DNA from: Neobacillus cucumis | GTDB lineage: Bacteria; Bacillota; Bacilli; Bacillales_B; DSM-18226 | NCBI RefSeq assembly: GCF_023715505.1 | Contig: NZ_JAMBOH010000019.1 | Coordinates: 37,062 to 101,061 of the forward strand | Direction: 5' to 3' | Length of the DNA stretch: 64,000 nucleotides | Shown: one piece after another, positions 1 through 10,091 of the stretch | How the letters are laid out: every line of letters begins with the position of its first letter | Numbering within the stretch: position 1 is the first letter of the stretch | The notes under the pieces: model-generated | Databases searched by the model: none | What the model was told of the DNA's origin: nothing | Seen by the model: the letters and a program-made list of their open reading frames with translations, nothing else | Program-made: the position numbers and the translations under genes

Positions 1-849
1 TCCAAAATGTTCTCCAATACTATTTCCGCCAATAATATAGGAACGGTTTTTTGTGACCTCATTCCAGAAGAAAACGGCCATGTTCTTGTAATTTTCATCT
101 CCAGTTATTTCATATAGCTTTGCAGCGCCGATTACTTTTGGAATTTGAGTGTTAGCATGTTTTCCCTCTAGTTCATCCACGTCTCTTGAGAGAGGCTCCA
201 AGATCGCATTGTGGCAAAACCTGATTGCAAGCTTTAAATAATCTTCATTTTTAGTAATGGTATAGAGATCGGCCATTGCCTCATTCATACCGCCATGTTC
301 GCAAATAAGCATCCGTTGGAACTGCTCATCACTAAGATTGTCCGTCCCTTTTATGGCCCAATCTGCCAGCTTAGTAACCACGTCAAGCGCTTTTTGATTA
401 CCTGTTAGCGTATAAACATCAATTAGTCCAGCATAAATCTTATGAATGCTATACCAAGGCACCCAGCCGCCTGCTAAACTAAAATTCTCTACTTCAAAAT
501 CTCCAGTAAAGACTTTGTCAAAATAGGTTCGAGGAAATCCGCTGACATATCCACTCTCATCAAGGCTTTGTACATAGGCTAGTTCGTTAACGGCATACTC
601 AATTTTATCGTTTAATTCTTCATCCCTTGTAACAGAGTACATGGTTGCAGCGGCTGAAAGCCAATGTCCAACAGAGTGCCCGCTGATCGGCGTCGATTCC
701 CAGCCGCCGTAACGAGGCTTTTTAGGAGTTTGTGAAGCCGCTTCGTAACAAGGCGCTACTAGCCGGTCAACATCTAAGTAAATCAAATACTCCTTTCCCT
801 TTTCTTGTGACTCTTTAAAAATCCCATTTAATAATGTAACGTTCTTCAT
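1..849 (-). CDS. GH146-like beta-L-arabinofuranosidase (DUF1680 superfamily), truncated by window edge
   Basis: Translating the minus strand from an ATG at 849 gives 283 residues with no stop before the window edge, so the C-terminal part is missing from this view. A Shine-Dalgarno AAAGGAG lies at about 858-864. Visible motifs typical of the GH127/GH146 superfamily are GHSVGHWLSA (57-66), GWVPWYSIHKIYAGL (128-142), CEHGGMNEAMADLY (183-196) and HANTQIPKVIGAAKLYE (231-247). These fit GH146 better than GH127. No signal peptide is seen, so it probably acts in the cytoplasm, removing beta-linked L-arabinofuranose from imported oligosaccharides. It is the last visible gene after the binding protein and two permeases of the same orientation, which suggests this importer carries beta-arabinosides. 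Catalytic Cys residues would lie in the missing part. Confidence 0.8.
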   Translation of the reverse strand, partial: MKNVTLLNGIFKESQEKGKEYLIYLDVDRLVAPCYEAASQTPKKPRYGGWESTPISGHSVGHWLSAAATMYSVTRDEELNDKIEYAVNELAYVQSLDESGYVSGFPRTYFDKVFTGDFEVENFSLAGGWVPWYSIHKIYAGLIDVYTLTGNQKALDVVTKLADWAIKGTDNLSDEQFQRMLICEHGGMNEAMADLYTITKNEDYLKLAIRFCHNAILEPLSRDVDELEGKHANTQIPKVIGAAKLYEITGDENYKNMAVFFWNEVTKNRSYIIGGNSIGEHFG

Positions 850-960
850 TATGTATTCTCCTTTAATGTCCTTATACAATTATATTTTTATAGCTATCGA
901 TAGAATGGATAGCTATAAAAATATATTTGGTGCAAGTCGTTTTGATTTTAATCCTGTGCC

Positions 961-1863
961 TCATCCTTTTACAGATCCAATCATAACGCCCTTTTCAAAG
1001 TATTTCTGGATAAATGGATAAACAAGTAAGATTGGTAATGTGGACACGATGATGACACCGTATTTGATCTGATCTGCATATTTCTGTGCATATCCGCCTG
1101 CAGCACCTCCGGATCCGGCCCCTTCAGCAAACACTTGGTTGGAGATGAGAATGTCTCTTAAAACAATTTGCAATGGCTGCAAACTATAGTCTCGAATGTA
1201 AATGAGTCCTGTGAAAAAGTCATTCCAGTGCCCCACTAAGTAATATAGACCAACAACCGAGATAACCGCTTTTGATAACGGCAGCGCTACTTTTCCGAAA
1301 AATTGAAAATGTGTACAGCCATCCATTTGGGCAGCTTCAAACAATTCTTTCGGCAGTGAGCTCTCAAAAAATGTCCGTGTAATAATCAAATTGAACACAT
1401 TAACGGAAAATGGAACAATAAAAACCCACATATTATTGGTAAGATGTAAGTCTTTCATTAATAGATAAGTAGGAATTAATCCCCCATTAAAAAACATCGT
1501 AAAGACAAACACAAACATTAAAAACCGTCTTGCTTTGAATTCCTGTCTTGATAAAACATAGGCTGCAGGCAGCGTAAACAACAAATTGACAAAAGTACCA
1601 AGAAGTGTGTATATAATGGTATTTTTATACCCCACCCAGATTCTTGTATCTTTAAAAATCTCCGTGTATCCGAATAGGCTGAATCCTTTTGGATAGAGAA
1701 GAACTTTGCCAGTCGATACCAAAGTAGAGTCACTAACAGAGGCAATAACGACAAAATACAATGGATAAGCAATGATTAAAAATATAAACACACAAAATAC
1801 AAAAATCATACAATCGAAAATAATATCTGAAGTCGTTTTTCCTTTTCTATTAAAAAGCACCAT
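961..1863 (-). CDS. Carbohydrate ABC transporter permease, LplC/YtcP type
   Basis: A 300-residue membrane protein of the MalG-like permease family, forming the transport channel with the LplB-type partner just upstream. About six hydrophobic segments are visible. The inner loop AAQMDGCTHFQFFGKVALP matches the EAA motif that contacts the ATPase. The protein ends in the usual PFIQKYFEKGVMIGSVKG. The frame is open to 1923, but I chose the ATG at 1863 because GGAGGGAAAG lies just before it and the longer form would overlap the upstream gene. It belongs to the operon SBP - LplB - LplC - GH146. No ATP-binding subunit is encoded nearby. Confidence 0.9.
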   Translation of the reverse strand: MVLFNRKGKTTSDIIFDCMIFVFCVFIFLIIAYPLYFVVIASVSDSTLVSTGKVLLYPKGFSLFGYTEIFKDTRIWVGYKNTIIYTLLGTFVNLLFTLPAAYVLSRQEFKARRFLMFVFVFTMFFNGGLIPTYLLMKDLHLTNNMWVFIVPFSVNVFNLIITRTFFESSLPKELFEAAQMDGCTHFQFFGKVALPLSKAVISVVGLYYLVGHWNDFFTGLIYIRDYSLQPLQIVLRDILISNQVFAEGAGSGGAAGGYAQKYADQIKYGVIIVSTLPILLVYPFIQKYFEKGVMIGSVKG

Positions 1864-1916
1864 GACTTTCCCTCCTTGCATGGTTGAGATGTAATCTGAG
1901 TAAGCCAAAATTTGAA

Positions 1917-2897
1917 TTACCACAAACTAATATTTGAAAATCTCTTTGCAATGGTATTCATAGCTAGTAAGAAGACGAAATTTATGAGTGTATTAAACAA
2001 ACCAATGGCAGCAGAGTAGCTGAATTGACTTGAGATAATACCAATCTTATATACATAGGTGGCAATAACCTCAGATACTGGGAGATTTAATGGGTTTTGC
2101 ATTAAGAATATTTTTTCAAAACCTGTATTTAAGATATTTCCCATACTAAGAATAAAGAGAATAATCATGGTTGGAACAATCGCAGGTATATCGACATACC
2201 TTATCGTCTGCCATCTGCTTGCTCCATCAATTTTTGCAGAATCATATAATTGTGGATCCACGCTTGCCAACGCTGCCAAATAAATAATGCTATTCCATCC
2301 GGCATGCTGCCATATGTCTGAAAGTACATATACTGGTACAAAGGTTTTTTCAGAAGCTAATAAGTTTATGTCTCCCAGTCCCAATGCTTTCATTAGATGA
2401 CCAACAACCCCGGTTTCTGGTGACAATAATACATTTAACAAACCAACCATTACAACCATTGAGATGAAGTGTGGCAAGTAGACGGTTGTTTGCAAGGTTT
2501 TCTTCCACCTTTTCCCAAAAACTTGGTTGATAATCAGCGCCATAATAATCGGTGCCGGGAATCCTAAGATTATGGTTGCTAAACTGATGGTGATTGTATT
2601 TGTCATTAAATCTTTGAACATATAGTTATGAATAAATTGATCAAAATACTTAAGACCTACCCACTCGCCGCCGGTAAAGCCTTTCGTAAAATCAAATTCG
2701 CGGAAGGCCAGCTGGATGCCATACATCGGTATGTAATTGAAAATGACAATAACAACAATGGCAGGCAATATCATGAGCCACAACTGATAGTCGCGTTTAA
2801 AAGTGTTCCATACATTTGCCTTCTTTGTTGGTATAACACTATTGATACTGGATAAATTTTCGCTTATTTTTTTTGTTTCAGCATTTATAAAGGCCAC
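1917..2897 (-). CDS. ABC transporter permease, LplB/YteP type
   Basis: A 326-residue permease with a cytoplasmic N-terminal extension, then NTFKRDYQLWLMILPAIVV and FNYIPMYGIQLAFREFD, a signature of the LplB/YteP branch that takes up complex oligosaccharides. The EAA loop reads YDSAKIDGASRWQTIRYVDIP. Translation appears to begin at GTG (2895-2897), following an AAGGAGGG Shine-Dalgarno at 2906-2913, so this is a GTG start with a strong ribosome site. It lies 71 bases after the binding-protein gene and 53 bases before the second permease. It heterodimerises with the product of 961-1863 (family knowledge). The substrate is inferred from the adjacent GH146 gene. Confidence 0.9.
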   Translation of the reverse strand: MAFINAETKKISENLSSINSVIPTKKANVWNTFKRDYQLWLMILPAIVVIVIFNYIPMYGIQLAFREFDFTKGFTGGEWVGLKYFDQFIHNYMFKDLMTNTITISLATIILGFPAPIIMALIINQVFGKRWKKTLQTTVYLPHFISMVVMVGLLNVLLSPETGVVGHLMKALGLGDINLLASEKTFVPVYVLSDIWQHAGWNSIIYLAALASVDPQLYDSAKIDGASRWQTIRYVDIPAIVPTMIILFILSMGNILNTGFEKIFLMQNPLNLPVSEVIATYVYKIGIISSQFSYSAAIGLFNTLINFVFLLAMNTIAKRFSNISLW

Positions 2898-2968
2898 AAA
2901 CTATTCCCTCCTTTATTTAAGGAAGATGCTATACCACTTTCATGATATAGCATCTCTCTGACAATTAT

Positions 2969-4603
2969 TTATTTCTGATTGTTCTTGTAATCATCATAAT
3001 ACTTTTGCATAATCTTAATATTTTCAGGCAAGCCTGTTTTCTCAACATTTTTCACGTAGGCATTCCAATCTTTATCAATGCCGCCTTTTGTGATCCACTG
3101 AGAATATTTCGGCATCACCAAATTCATAAGATTTGTATTGTTTAGAGCTAATTTTGAATTATCCTCTTTGCTGTACTTAATAAACATGCCAGGGAAAAGA
3201 TCATTATCCTTATCAATAGCATCAATAGCACTCATCAGCGGTTCGGTTTGTTTACCAACTGATTGCATATCTGTTCCAAGCTCAAGCTTTAAATCATCCG
3301 CAATATACATTGGACCATTATCAGCCCATGTAGAAGTCCATTTCCATGTACCTGGGTCCATCTTCGAATCTGTTGGTGGTAATACTTTATAGCTACCGTC
3401 TCCATTATCGGCAATATTAGTGCCCATTGAACCAAACAGTACTTGCATACTTACTTTTGGATCATACAATTCATTGATAAATTTCATCGCAGCGTCTTTA
3501 TTTTTACTCTGTGCTGACAATGTAATCATATTGGCACCATAGTTTAAGGAATTATAATCGTAGGTCCAGGATAATTTAGCAGTTGAATCAGCCATCTGCT
3601 TTAAAGGAGCCAACGTTGTATATTGTGGAGCCAATGTGTTTCCGAATCTGTCTGTTAATTCCCAGCCATACGTATAACCAACTTTAGCCACATCACCATT
3701 ACCGCGGGCTACAGATTGGTATTTAGTATAATCCTGAGTAAATACTTCTTTGCTGATTAACCCAGCTTTATAACACTTATTTAAAAACTTAACAAAATCT
3801 TTATAACGTTCGTCTGTAAAGAAGTTTTTGACTTTACCATCTTCAACATAATAGCCTTGGCCGCTGCCTTCACCTAAAGTAATCCCGGTGCTGCCCAAAA
3901 GAACGGTCGGTTGGAAAAACCCGAATCCACCTGTTCCTGTCGGAGAGAAATCCATAGGAATTTCGTCGTTTGGATCGCCGTTGCCATTAGCATCCTTTTC
4001 CTTAAAGGCTACTAAAACATCGTATAATTCATCCCAATTGGTTGGCTGTTTTAAACCTAGATTGTCTAACCATTTTTGATTGATGAATTGTCTTGTCGCT
4101 GTTGCTGGCCAAAATCTTTGGTATTTAGGTAAGCCATAAATTTTTCCGTCAAGCTGGGTGGCAATCCCTTTTGTTTCTGGTTTAGCTTCAAACATCTTTT
4201 TAACGTTAGGTAAGCTCTTATCAAGATCATCAGAAAGATCTTCAAATAAGCCATTATATTGAACATAATCCGCGTCCGTAATGGCATTCGGTCCAATAAT
4301 TAAGTCTGGAACATCACCGCTTGCAAGGAGTGCGCCCTTTTTCTGATCCCAGTCGGCCGTAACTTCTTGCCATTTAATGTCCACACCCGCACGATTCTCA
4401 ACTTCTTCTAACCATTTCATTTTTTTAAGGTCTTGTGTTAAAGGATGTTTTGTTATAAGTGCGGTTAATTGCACTTTTCCATCTTTTGTTGTGCCGCTGC
4501 TTCCTTTTCCATCGCTAGATGCTTGGTCGTTTGAACAAGCAGCTAATACTGCAGCAGATAAAGATAGTGCTAGAAAACCTTTTACAAACTTTGTCTTTCT
4601 CAT
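2969..4603 (-). CDS. Extracellular solute-binding lipoprotein, LplA type
   Basis: A 544-residue lipoprotein. The N-terminus has basic residues, a hydrophobic stretch and the lipobox LAAC (Cys23), followed by a Ser/Gly/Lys-rich linker. The length matches the long LplA/YtcQ class of binding proteins that pair with LplB/LplC permeases. It should sit on the outer face of the membrane and deliver oligosaccharides to the permeases at 961-2897. Translation starts at ATG 4603 after GGAGAAATCAC. The upstream region (4604-5064) is shared with a divergent AraC-type gene and carries a cre-like site, so catabolite repression and local activation are plausible. The ligand is not readable from sequence. Confidence 0.9.
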   Translation of the reverse strand: MRKTKFVKGFLALSLSAAVLAACSNDQASSDGKGSSGTTKDGKVQLTALITKHPLTQDLKKMKWLEEVENRAGVDIKWQEVTADWDQKKGALLASGDVPDLIIGPNAITDADYVQYNGLFEDLSDDLDKSLPNVKKMFEAKPETKGIATQLDGKIYGLPKYQRFWPATATRQFINQKWLDNLGLKQPTNWDELYDVLVAFKEKDANGNGDPNDEIPMDFSPTGTGGFGFFQPTVLLGSTGITLGEGSGQGYYVEDGKVKNFFTDERYKDFVKFLNKCYKAGLISKEVFTQDYTKYQSVARGNGDVAKVGYTYGWELTDRFGNTLAPQYTTLAPLKQMADSTAKLSWTYDYNSLNYGANMITLSAQSKNKDAAMKFINELYDPKVSMQVLFGSMGTNIADNGDGSYKVLPPTDSKMDPGTWKWTSTWADNGPMYIADDLKLELGTDMQSVGKQTEPLMSAIDAIDKDNDLFPGMFIKYSKEDNSKLALNNTNLMNLVMPKYSQWITKGGIDKDWNAYVKNVEKTGLPENIKIMQKYYDDYKNNQK

Positions 4604-5064
4604 GTGATTTCTCCTTTTCTATGATTTATAGAAATAATCTTTATGTTTTCGCACAGAATTGCCTAACGATTACTACCTGTACAAAAAATCCCAGCAATTG
4701 ATTTTTCTGTTATCCCTTCAAAAACATCGATACGGAGTAATGCTTTTAAAAAGGCAGAACAAAAGAAATGGACTTTCCTGACTAAATTCAATCAGTCAGA
4801 AATATCTATTAAATTATAAAATGGAACATAAAAGAATGAGGCTTTACTCCATTATGTATACCCCCCTATTATTTCTTCCGTTCTCCATCATGTTGTAAAC
4901 ACTTACATTTATTGATTTAAGAATAACATTGGGTCTATATACTGTCAGTAACCAACAAAGTATATTTAGTGGATAAAATTGACTATTTAAAAAATTATGA
5001 TATTGTAATAAGTATAGGAAAAAATAGTGTAATGATATCTTTCAGGCATGAAGAGGCGATATTT
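4604..5064. promoter_or_regulatory. Divergent control region of the LplABC-type operon and AraC gene
   Basis: A gene-free stretch of about 460 bases between two divergent genes. It is AT-rich, with a cre-like element at 4893-4909, and holds no convincing ORF. A possible sigma-A promoter for the plus-strand regulator is TTGATT near 4913 with TATATA about 18 bases later. Nothing else could be supported. Confidence 0.5.
4893..4909. promoter_or_regulatory. cre-like CcpA site
   Basis: TTGTAAACACTTACATT agrees with the CcpA consensus WTGNAARCGNWWWCAWW at all but one position (A for the central G). It lies between the divergent binding-protein and AraC-type genes and could give catabolite repression of either. 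Confidence 0.5.
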
Positions 5065-5964
5065 ATGACAGAATACCTGAAAATGAATGTTAGCTCCCCA
5101 ATTGAATTTGTTCTTGGTGGTAAATTAATTTCCACTGAACCTTTTACTCATATGAAACGAACAATGCCACTTTGCGAAATTATTATTGGCATAAATGAAA
5201 TACTATATATGGAGTGTAATGGTATAGATTATGAGGTTAAACCGGGTGATGTGTTATTTGTGCTGCCAAATCAGCTCCACCTAGGCTATAAGGAGTGCCA
5301 GGCAGGACTTTCCTTCTATTGGTTTCATGTCCTTTTGCCGGACGATATAACAATAATGGATGAGATGACTATGGGAAACCAAGCTAGAATTCTTCAATCT
5401 AATCCCTACCCCAAGGAATCAAATCATTCAATATTATTACCCATCTATTCAACCCCAAAGCGGATTGATAGAATCAATATATTATGTAATCAAATACTGG
5501 ATGTAGCACATGCAAACTACTTTAATCGTTATGCAGCCAGTTATTTAACCACCTCTTTACTTATAGAATTATCTGAACAAACAATTACAAACTTTCAGGA
5601 CCCTTTAAATAGCACGTATTCAGACAGCAAACTCGTAAAAATATTAGAATGGATTCGTGTAAATGCATTGGATAGTAATATTTCCACTAACTCTATTGCT
5701 AAAACCTTTAATTATAATAGGGATTATTTATCTCGTTTTTTTAAAACTAGTACTGGCATGAACGTACAAGAATATATCCATATTCTTAAACTATCAAAAG
5801 CTAAAGATTTACTTATTAGTACAAATATGAATATTGGAAAAATCGCCCACTTAATCGGAATTAATGACGAAAGATATTTTATGCGGCTCTTTAAAAAGTA
5901 CGAAAAAGTTACTCCAACAGAATATCGCCAAGCCTATCATCGGATCCCCTTGAATAGGGAATAA
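5065..5964 (+). CDS. AraC-family transcriptional regulator
   Basis: A DNA-binding regulator of about 299 residues. The N-terminal half is a cupin-like sensor (GIDYEVKPGDVLFVLPNQLH). The last 100 residues carry two helix-turn-helix units, including STNSIAKTFNYNRDYLSRFF and KIAHLIGINDERYFMRLFKK, followed by the typical ending TPTEYRQ. The frame is open from a GTG at 4969, but that codon has no ribosome site. The ATG at 5065 follows AAGAGGCGA at good spacing, so I chose it. It is divergent from the LplABC-type importer and GH146 gene and probably activates them in response to an imported sugar (inference). Confidence 0.85.
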   Translation: MTEYLKMNVSSPIEFVLGGKLISTEPFTHMKRTMPLCEIIIGINEILYMECNGIDYEVKPGDVLFVLPNQLHLGYKECQAGLSFYWFHVLLPDDITIMDEMTMGNQARILQSNPYPKESNHSILLPIYSTPKRIDRINILCNQILDVAHANYFNRYAASYLTTSLLIELSEQTITNFQDPLNSTYSDSKLVKILEWIRVNALDSNISTNSIAKTFNYNRDYLSRFFKTSTGMNVQEYIHILKLSKAKDLLISTNMNIGKIAHLIGINDERYFMRLFKKYEKVTPTEYRQAYHRIPLNRE

Positions 5965-5999
5965 AAGCCATTATTCCTAAATACATAAACTTTAAAAAT

Positions 6000-6075
6000 G
6001 GTTGTGTTAAAGGTTATTGGTGATATTTGAGCATGTTGATTGTAGCGGAAATCAACATTCAAGATTAACACAGCC
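6000..6075. repeat. Nested inverted repeat: remnant of dispersed Bacillus repeat within a hairpin
   Basis: GGTTGTGTTAA (6000-6010) pairs with TTAACACAGCC (6065-6075). Inside this lies ATGTTGATT gtagcg GAAATCAACAT (6033-6057), a short perfect-ended palindrome. Its ends resemble the TTGATT..CCGCTCC / GGAGCGG..ATCAA ends of the GC-rich repeat at 19949-20076, so it looks like an internally deleted copy inserted in a terminator loop. This origin is an inference. Confidence 0.4.
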
Positions 6076-6086
6076 TTAAAAATAAA

Positions 6087-6130
6087 GACTGCCAGCAAAC
6101 CTGTTAATTTTTGGATTTTCAGGCAGTTTA
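6087..6130 (-). terminator. Rho-independent terminator candidate of the GH43 gene
   Basis: On the minus strand a GACTGCC / GGCAGTC stem with a long loop is followed by TTTATTTTT. It lies downstream of the 6180-7121 gene, in tandem with the stronger hairpin at 6131-6161. Confidence 0.4.
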
Positions 6131-6161
6131 AAACTCACCAAAAGACAGTTTTGGTGAGTTT
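6131..6161. terminator. Bidirectional terminator between AraC and GH43 genes
   Basis: A 13-bp perfect stem AAACTCACCAAAA / TTTTGGTGAGTTT with loop GACAG. T-rich tracts are present on both sides. It separates two convergent genes. Confidence 0.8.
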
Positions 6162-6179
6162 TTCTACTTTCATATTAGC

Positions 6180-7485
<1,306 letters not shown>

Positions 7486-10041
7486 ATGAATAGACGCATG
7501 TTTCAAAAATTTGCCTTTATGTTCTTAACACTTTTATTAATCATCCCAATTTCAGTATTTGGGAAAACTGCTGCGCAATCTACTGCCCAGCCGAGCGAAA
7601 ACAGCAATAAACCAAACCTTGACTATCCAGGTGAGGATCCAAATTTTCAAAATGTATCCGTACATGACCCTTCCATTGTTAAAGATGGTGACACCTTTTA
7701 TGTGTTCGGCTCCCACATTGAGGCTGCCAAATCAACCGATTTGATTCATTGGCAAACCTTTACGAATGGGTATACAACACCTAATAATCAGATATATGGT
7801 GATTTATCAAAGAATCTGGCTGGTTCTTTTAAATGGGCCGGTGAAAACGATTCTGACAGTAAAGGCGGCTTTGCGGTTTGGGCCCCGGATGTTTTCTACA
7901 ACAAAGAATATGTAAATAAGGACGGTTCCAAGGGAGCCTATATGATTTATTATAGTGCTTCCTCTACGTATATCCGTTCTGCGATTGGTTTTGCCGTATC
8001 GCAAAATATTGAAGGGCCTTACAAGTACGTTGACACCATCATCTATTCTGGTTTTACAAAGAATGATGCGAAGGATGCCAACAGTAATGTGAATAAGAAG
8101 TGGACCAATACAAATATTAAGCCGCTTGTCGATAACGGTACAATAGAAGGTCCAAGCGATGATTGGTTTAATGCGAATGGATCTTTCAATAATTACAATT
8201 TCCCGAATGCCATTGACTCCACCGTGTTTTATGATAAGGATGGAAAACTATGGATGACTTATGGATCTTGGTCTGGCGGAATTTATGTCCTTCAGATAGA
8301 TGAAAAAACAGGTAAGGCCATTTATCCTGGCAAGGATGGAAAAACTGCTGACGGCCGTCTAGTTGACCGTTATTTTGGCACAAAAATTTCTGACGGATAT
8401 TATAAATCCGGGGAAGGCCCTTATGTTATTTATGATAAGAACACTGACTACTATTATTTATACGTAACATATGGCTGGTTAGGGGCTGATGGCGGCTATA
8501 ACATGAGACAGTTCCGTTCTAAGAGCCCAGATGGCCCTTATGTAGATGCCTCCGGACAAAATGCAGTTTTACCAAGTGATGTCGCAAATACACCTTATGG
8601 AAATAAAATCATGGGGAATTTCTTATTTGAACGAAAAGTGGGTGATCCTGGCACAGGAATTGGTGTAGGATATCTTTCACCAGGACATAACTCTGTTTAC
8701 TTAGATCCAAAAACGGGGCAGCAATTCTTGGTATTCCACAGCCGCTTCCCTGGGTCCGGTGAGTATCATGAAGTTCGTGTTCACCAGATGTTTATGAATA
8801 AAGACGGCTGGCCGGTGGTTGCACCGTACCGTTATACTGGTGAAACATTAGACAAGGTTAATAGACAAGACCTCATTGGTGATTATAAATTTATAAACCA
8901 AGGAAAAGAATATTCAGCAGCGATTAATAAATCTGTTTTCATCCGCTTAAATGAAGATGGAACCATTACTGGCGATGTAACTGGGACATGGAAGAAAACC
9001 AGTCATAACCTAGCAGAACTTACGATTGATGGACATACCTATAACGGAGTTTTTGTTCGAGAATATGATCCTGTTTCAAAAACCAAGGTAATGACCTTTT
9101 CAGCCCTATCAAACGGAGGAATATCCGTTTGGGGAAGTAAACTAGAAAATAAAACAGACCAAGAAGTCGTAACAGCCATTGTGAACGACTTAAATCTTGG
9201 TGACACTGGAAACGTTATTTCGAATTTGACACTGCCAACAGATGGTACGCAAAAAGCGACGATTACTTGGGAGACTTCAAATGCAAGTGTTGTGACGAAT
9301 ACAGGTGTAATTACGCGTCCAGAGGCAGGTTCTTCTCCTATAACAGCAACCCTGACAGCAACCATCACTAAAGGTGATGTAACTGCCACAAAAGTATTTA
9401 ATATTAAGGTTATTCCATACGAACAAGCAAGTTTAGCGGCTCAATACTCGTTTGAAAATAATCTAAACGATACAACAGGCACTTTTGGTACTGGAAGTGT
9501 TACAGGTAATCGAATTGATAATACTGGCGGAGCTATTGCTTATGCTGACGGTAAAAGCGGCAAGGCTGCTGTCTTCAATGGTGCTTCAGGAGTTCGTTTA
9601 CCAAATGGGTTGATTTCTAGCAACAAATATTCTGTTTCATTATGGGTAAAACCTGAACAATTAACCATGTATACCACCACCTTCTTTGGAGCAGCGAACC
9701 CTAATAGCTGGGTCAGCCTTGTTCCAAATGGTCCAGCCGGCGGGAACACGATGGTCTGGTCTGGCAGTGCCAAATGGTACGATGCTTCTTCAGGGTTAAC
9801 GATTAAGACCGGTGAATGGACACATTTAGCATTTACCGTTGATAACGGAACGATTAAGGTGTACGTAAACGGTGTTGAAAAGTTTACAGGTACAAACTTC
9901 TCGAATATTTTCACGACAAACAACGCCAGCTTCAGCCTAGGAGTCAACTGGTGGGATACCCCATTCAAAGGCTTAATGGATGAATTGAAGGTTTATAATG
10001 GAGCCCTTACTCCTGCACAGGTGACAAAATTAGCTCAATAG
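7486..10041 (+). CDS. Secreted modular GH43 endo-alpha-1,5-L-arabinanase
   Basis: An 851-residue exported enzyme. Residues 1-30 are a signal peptide (hydrophobic run to about 25). The GH43 propeller spans about 55-470, with Asp61 in VHDPSIV, Asp244 in NAIDSTVFYDKDG and Glu310 in SGEGPYVIYD. Next come an Abn2-type C-terminal beta-barrel domain (about 485-560, LIGDYKFINQGKEYS), a bacterial Ig-like domain (about 565-645, ATITWETSNASVVTNTG) and a LamG/concanavalin-like domain (650-848). It should cut arabinan outside the cell; the C-terminal modules may bind polysaccharide or cell wall. B. subtilis Abn2 is about 470 residues, so this is extended by two modules. It has a good GGAGAAA ribosome site and is followed by a strong terminator. 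Confidence 0.9.
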   Translation: MNRRMFQKFAFMFLTLLLIIPISVFGKTAAQSTAQPSENSNKPNLDYPGEDPNFQNVSVHDPSIVKDGDTFYVFGSHIEAAKSTDLIHWQTFTNGYTTPNNQIYGDLSKNLAGSFKWAGENDSDSKGGFAVWAPDVFYNKEYVNKDGSKGAYMIYYSASSTYIRSAIGFAVSQNIEGPYKYVDTIIYSGFTKNDAKDANSNVNKKWTNTNIKPLVDNGTIEGPSDDWFNANGSFNNYNFPNAIDSTVFYDKDGKLWMTYGSWSGGIYVLQIDEKTGKAIYPGKDGKTADGRLVDRYFGTKISDGYYKSGEGPYVIYDKNTDYYYLYVTYGWLGADGGYNMRQFRSKSPDGPYVDASGQNAVLPSDVANTPYGNKIMGNFLFERKVGDPGTGIGVGYLSPGHNSVYLDPKTGQQFLVFHSRFPGSGEYHEVRVHQMFMNKDGWPVVAPYRYTGETLDKVNRQDLIGDYKFINQGKEYSAAINKSVFIRLNEDGTITGDVTGTWKKTSHNLAELTIDGHTYNGVFVREYDPVSKTKVMTFSALSNGGISVWGSKLENKTDQEVVTAIVNDLNLGDTGNVISNLTLPTDGTQKATITWETSNASVVTNTGVITRPEAGSSPITATLTATITKGDVTATKVFNIKVIPYEQASLAAQYSFENNLNDTTGTFGTGSVTGNRIDNTGGAIAYADGKSGKAAVFNGASGVRLPNGLISSNKYSVSLWVKPEQLTMYTTTFFGAANPNSWVSLVPNGPAGGNTMVWSGSAKWYDASSGLTIKTGEWTHLAFTVDNGTIKVYVNGVEKFTGTNFSNIFTTNNASFSLGVNWWDTPFKGLMDELKVYNGALTPAQVTKLAQ

Positions 10042-10047
10042 TTTTTC

Positions 10048-10091
10048 AAAAAAAAAATCGTATGGATATCCAGTATCCATACGATTTTTTT
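10048..10091. terminator. Bidirectional terminator
   Basis: Stem ATCGTATGGATA (10057-10068) / TATCCATACGAT (10074-10085), loop TCCAG, with A-tract before and T-tract after. It serves the plus-strand arabinanase; its edge overlaps the stop codon of the convergent minus-strand regulator. Confidence 0.9.

Noticed and set aside
4969..5064. Longer GTG-started form of the AraC-type regulator
   Set aside because: No ribosome site before the GTG and no family similarity in the first 32 residues; ATG 5065 has AAGAGGCGA.
9039..9968. Minus-strand open frames of 116 and 142 codons within the arabinanase gene
   Set aside because: They lie opposite a clear domain-coding gene, lack ribosome sites and show no recognisable motif.
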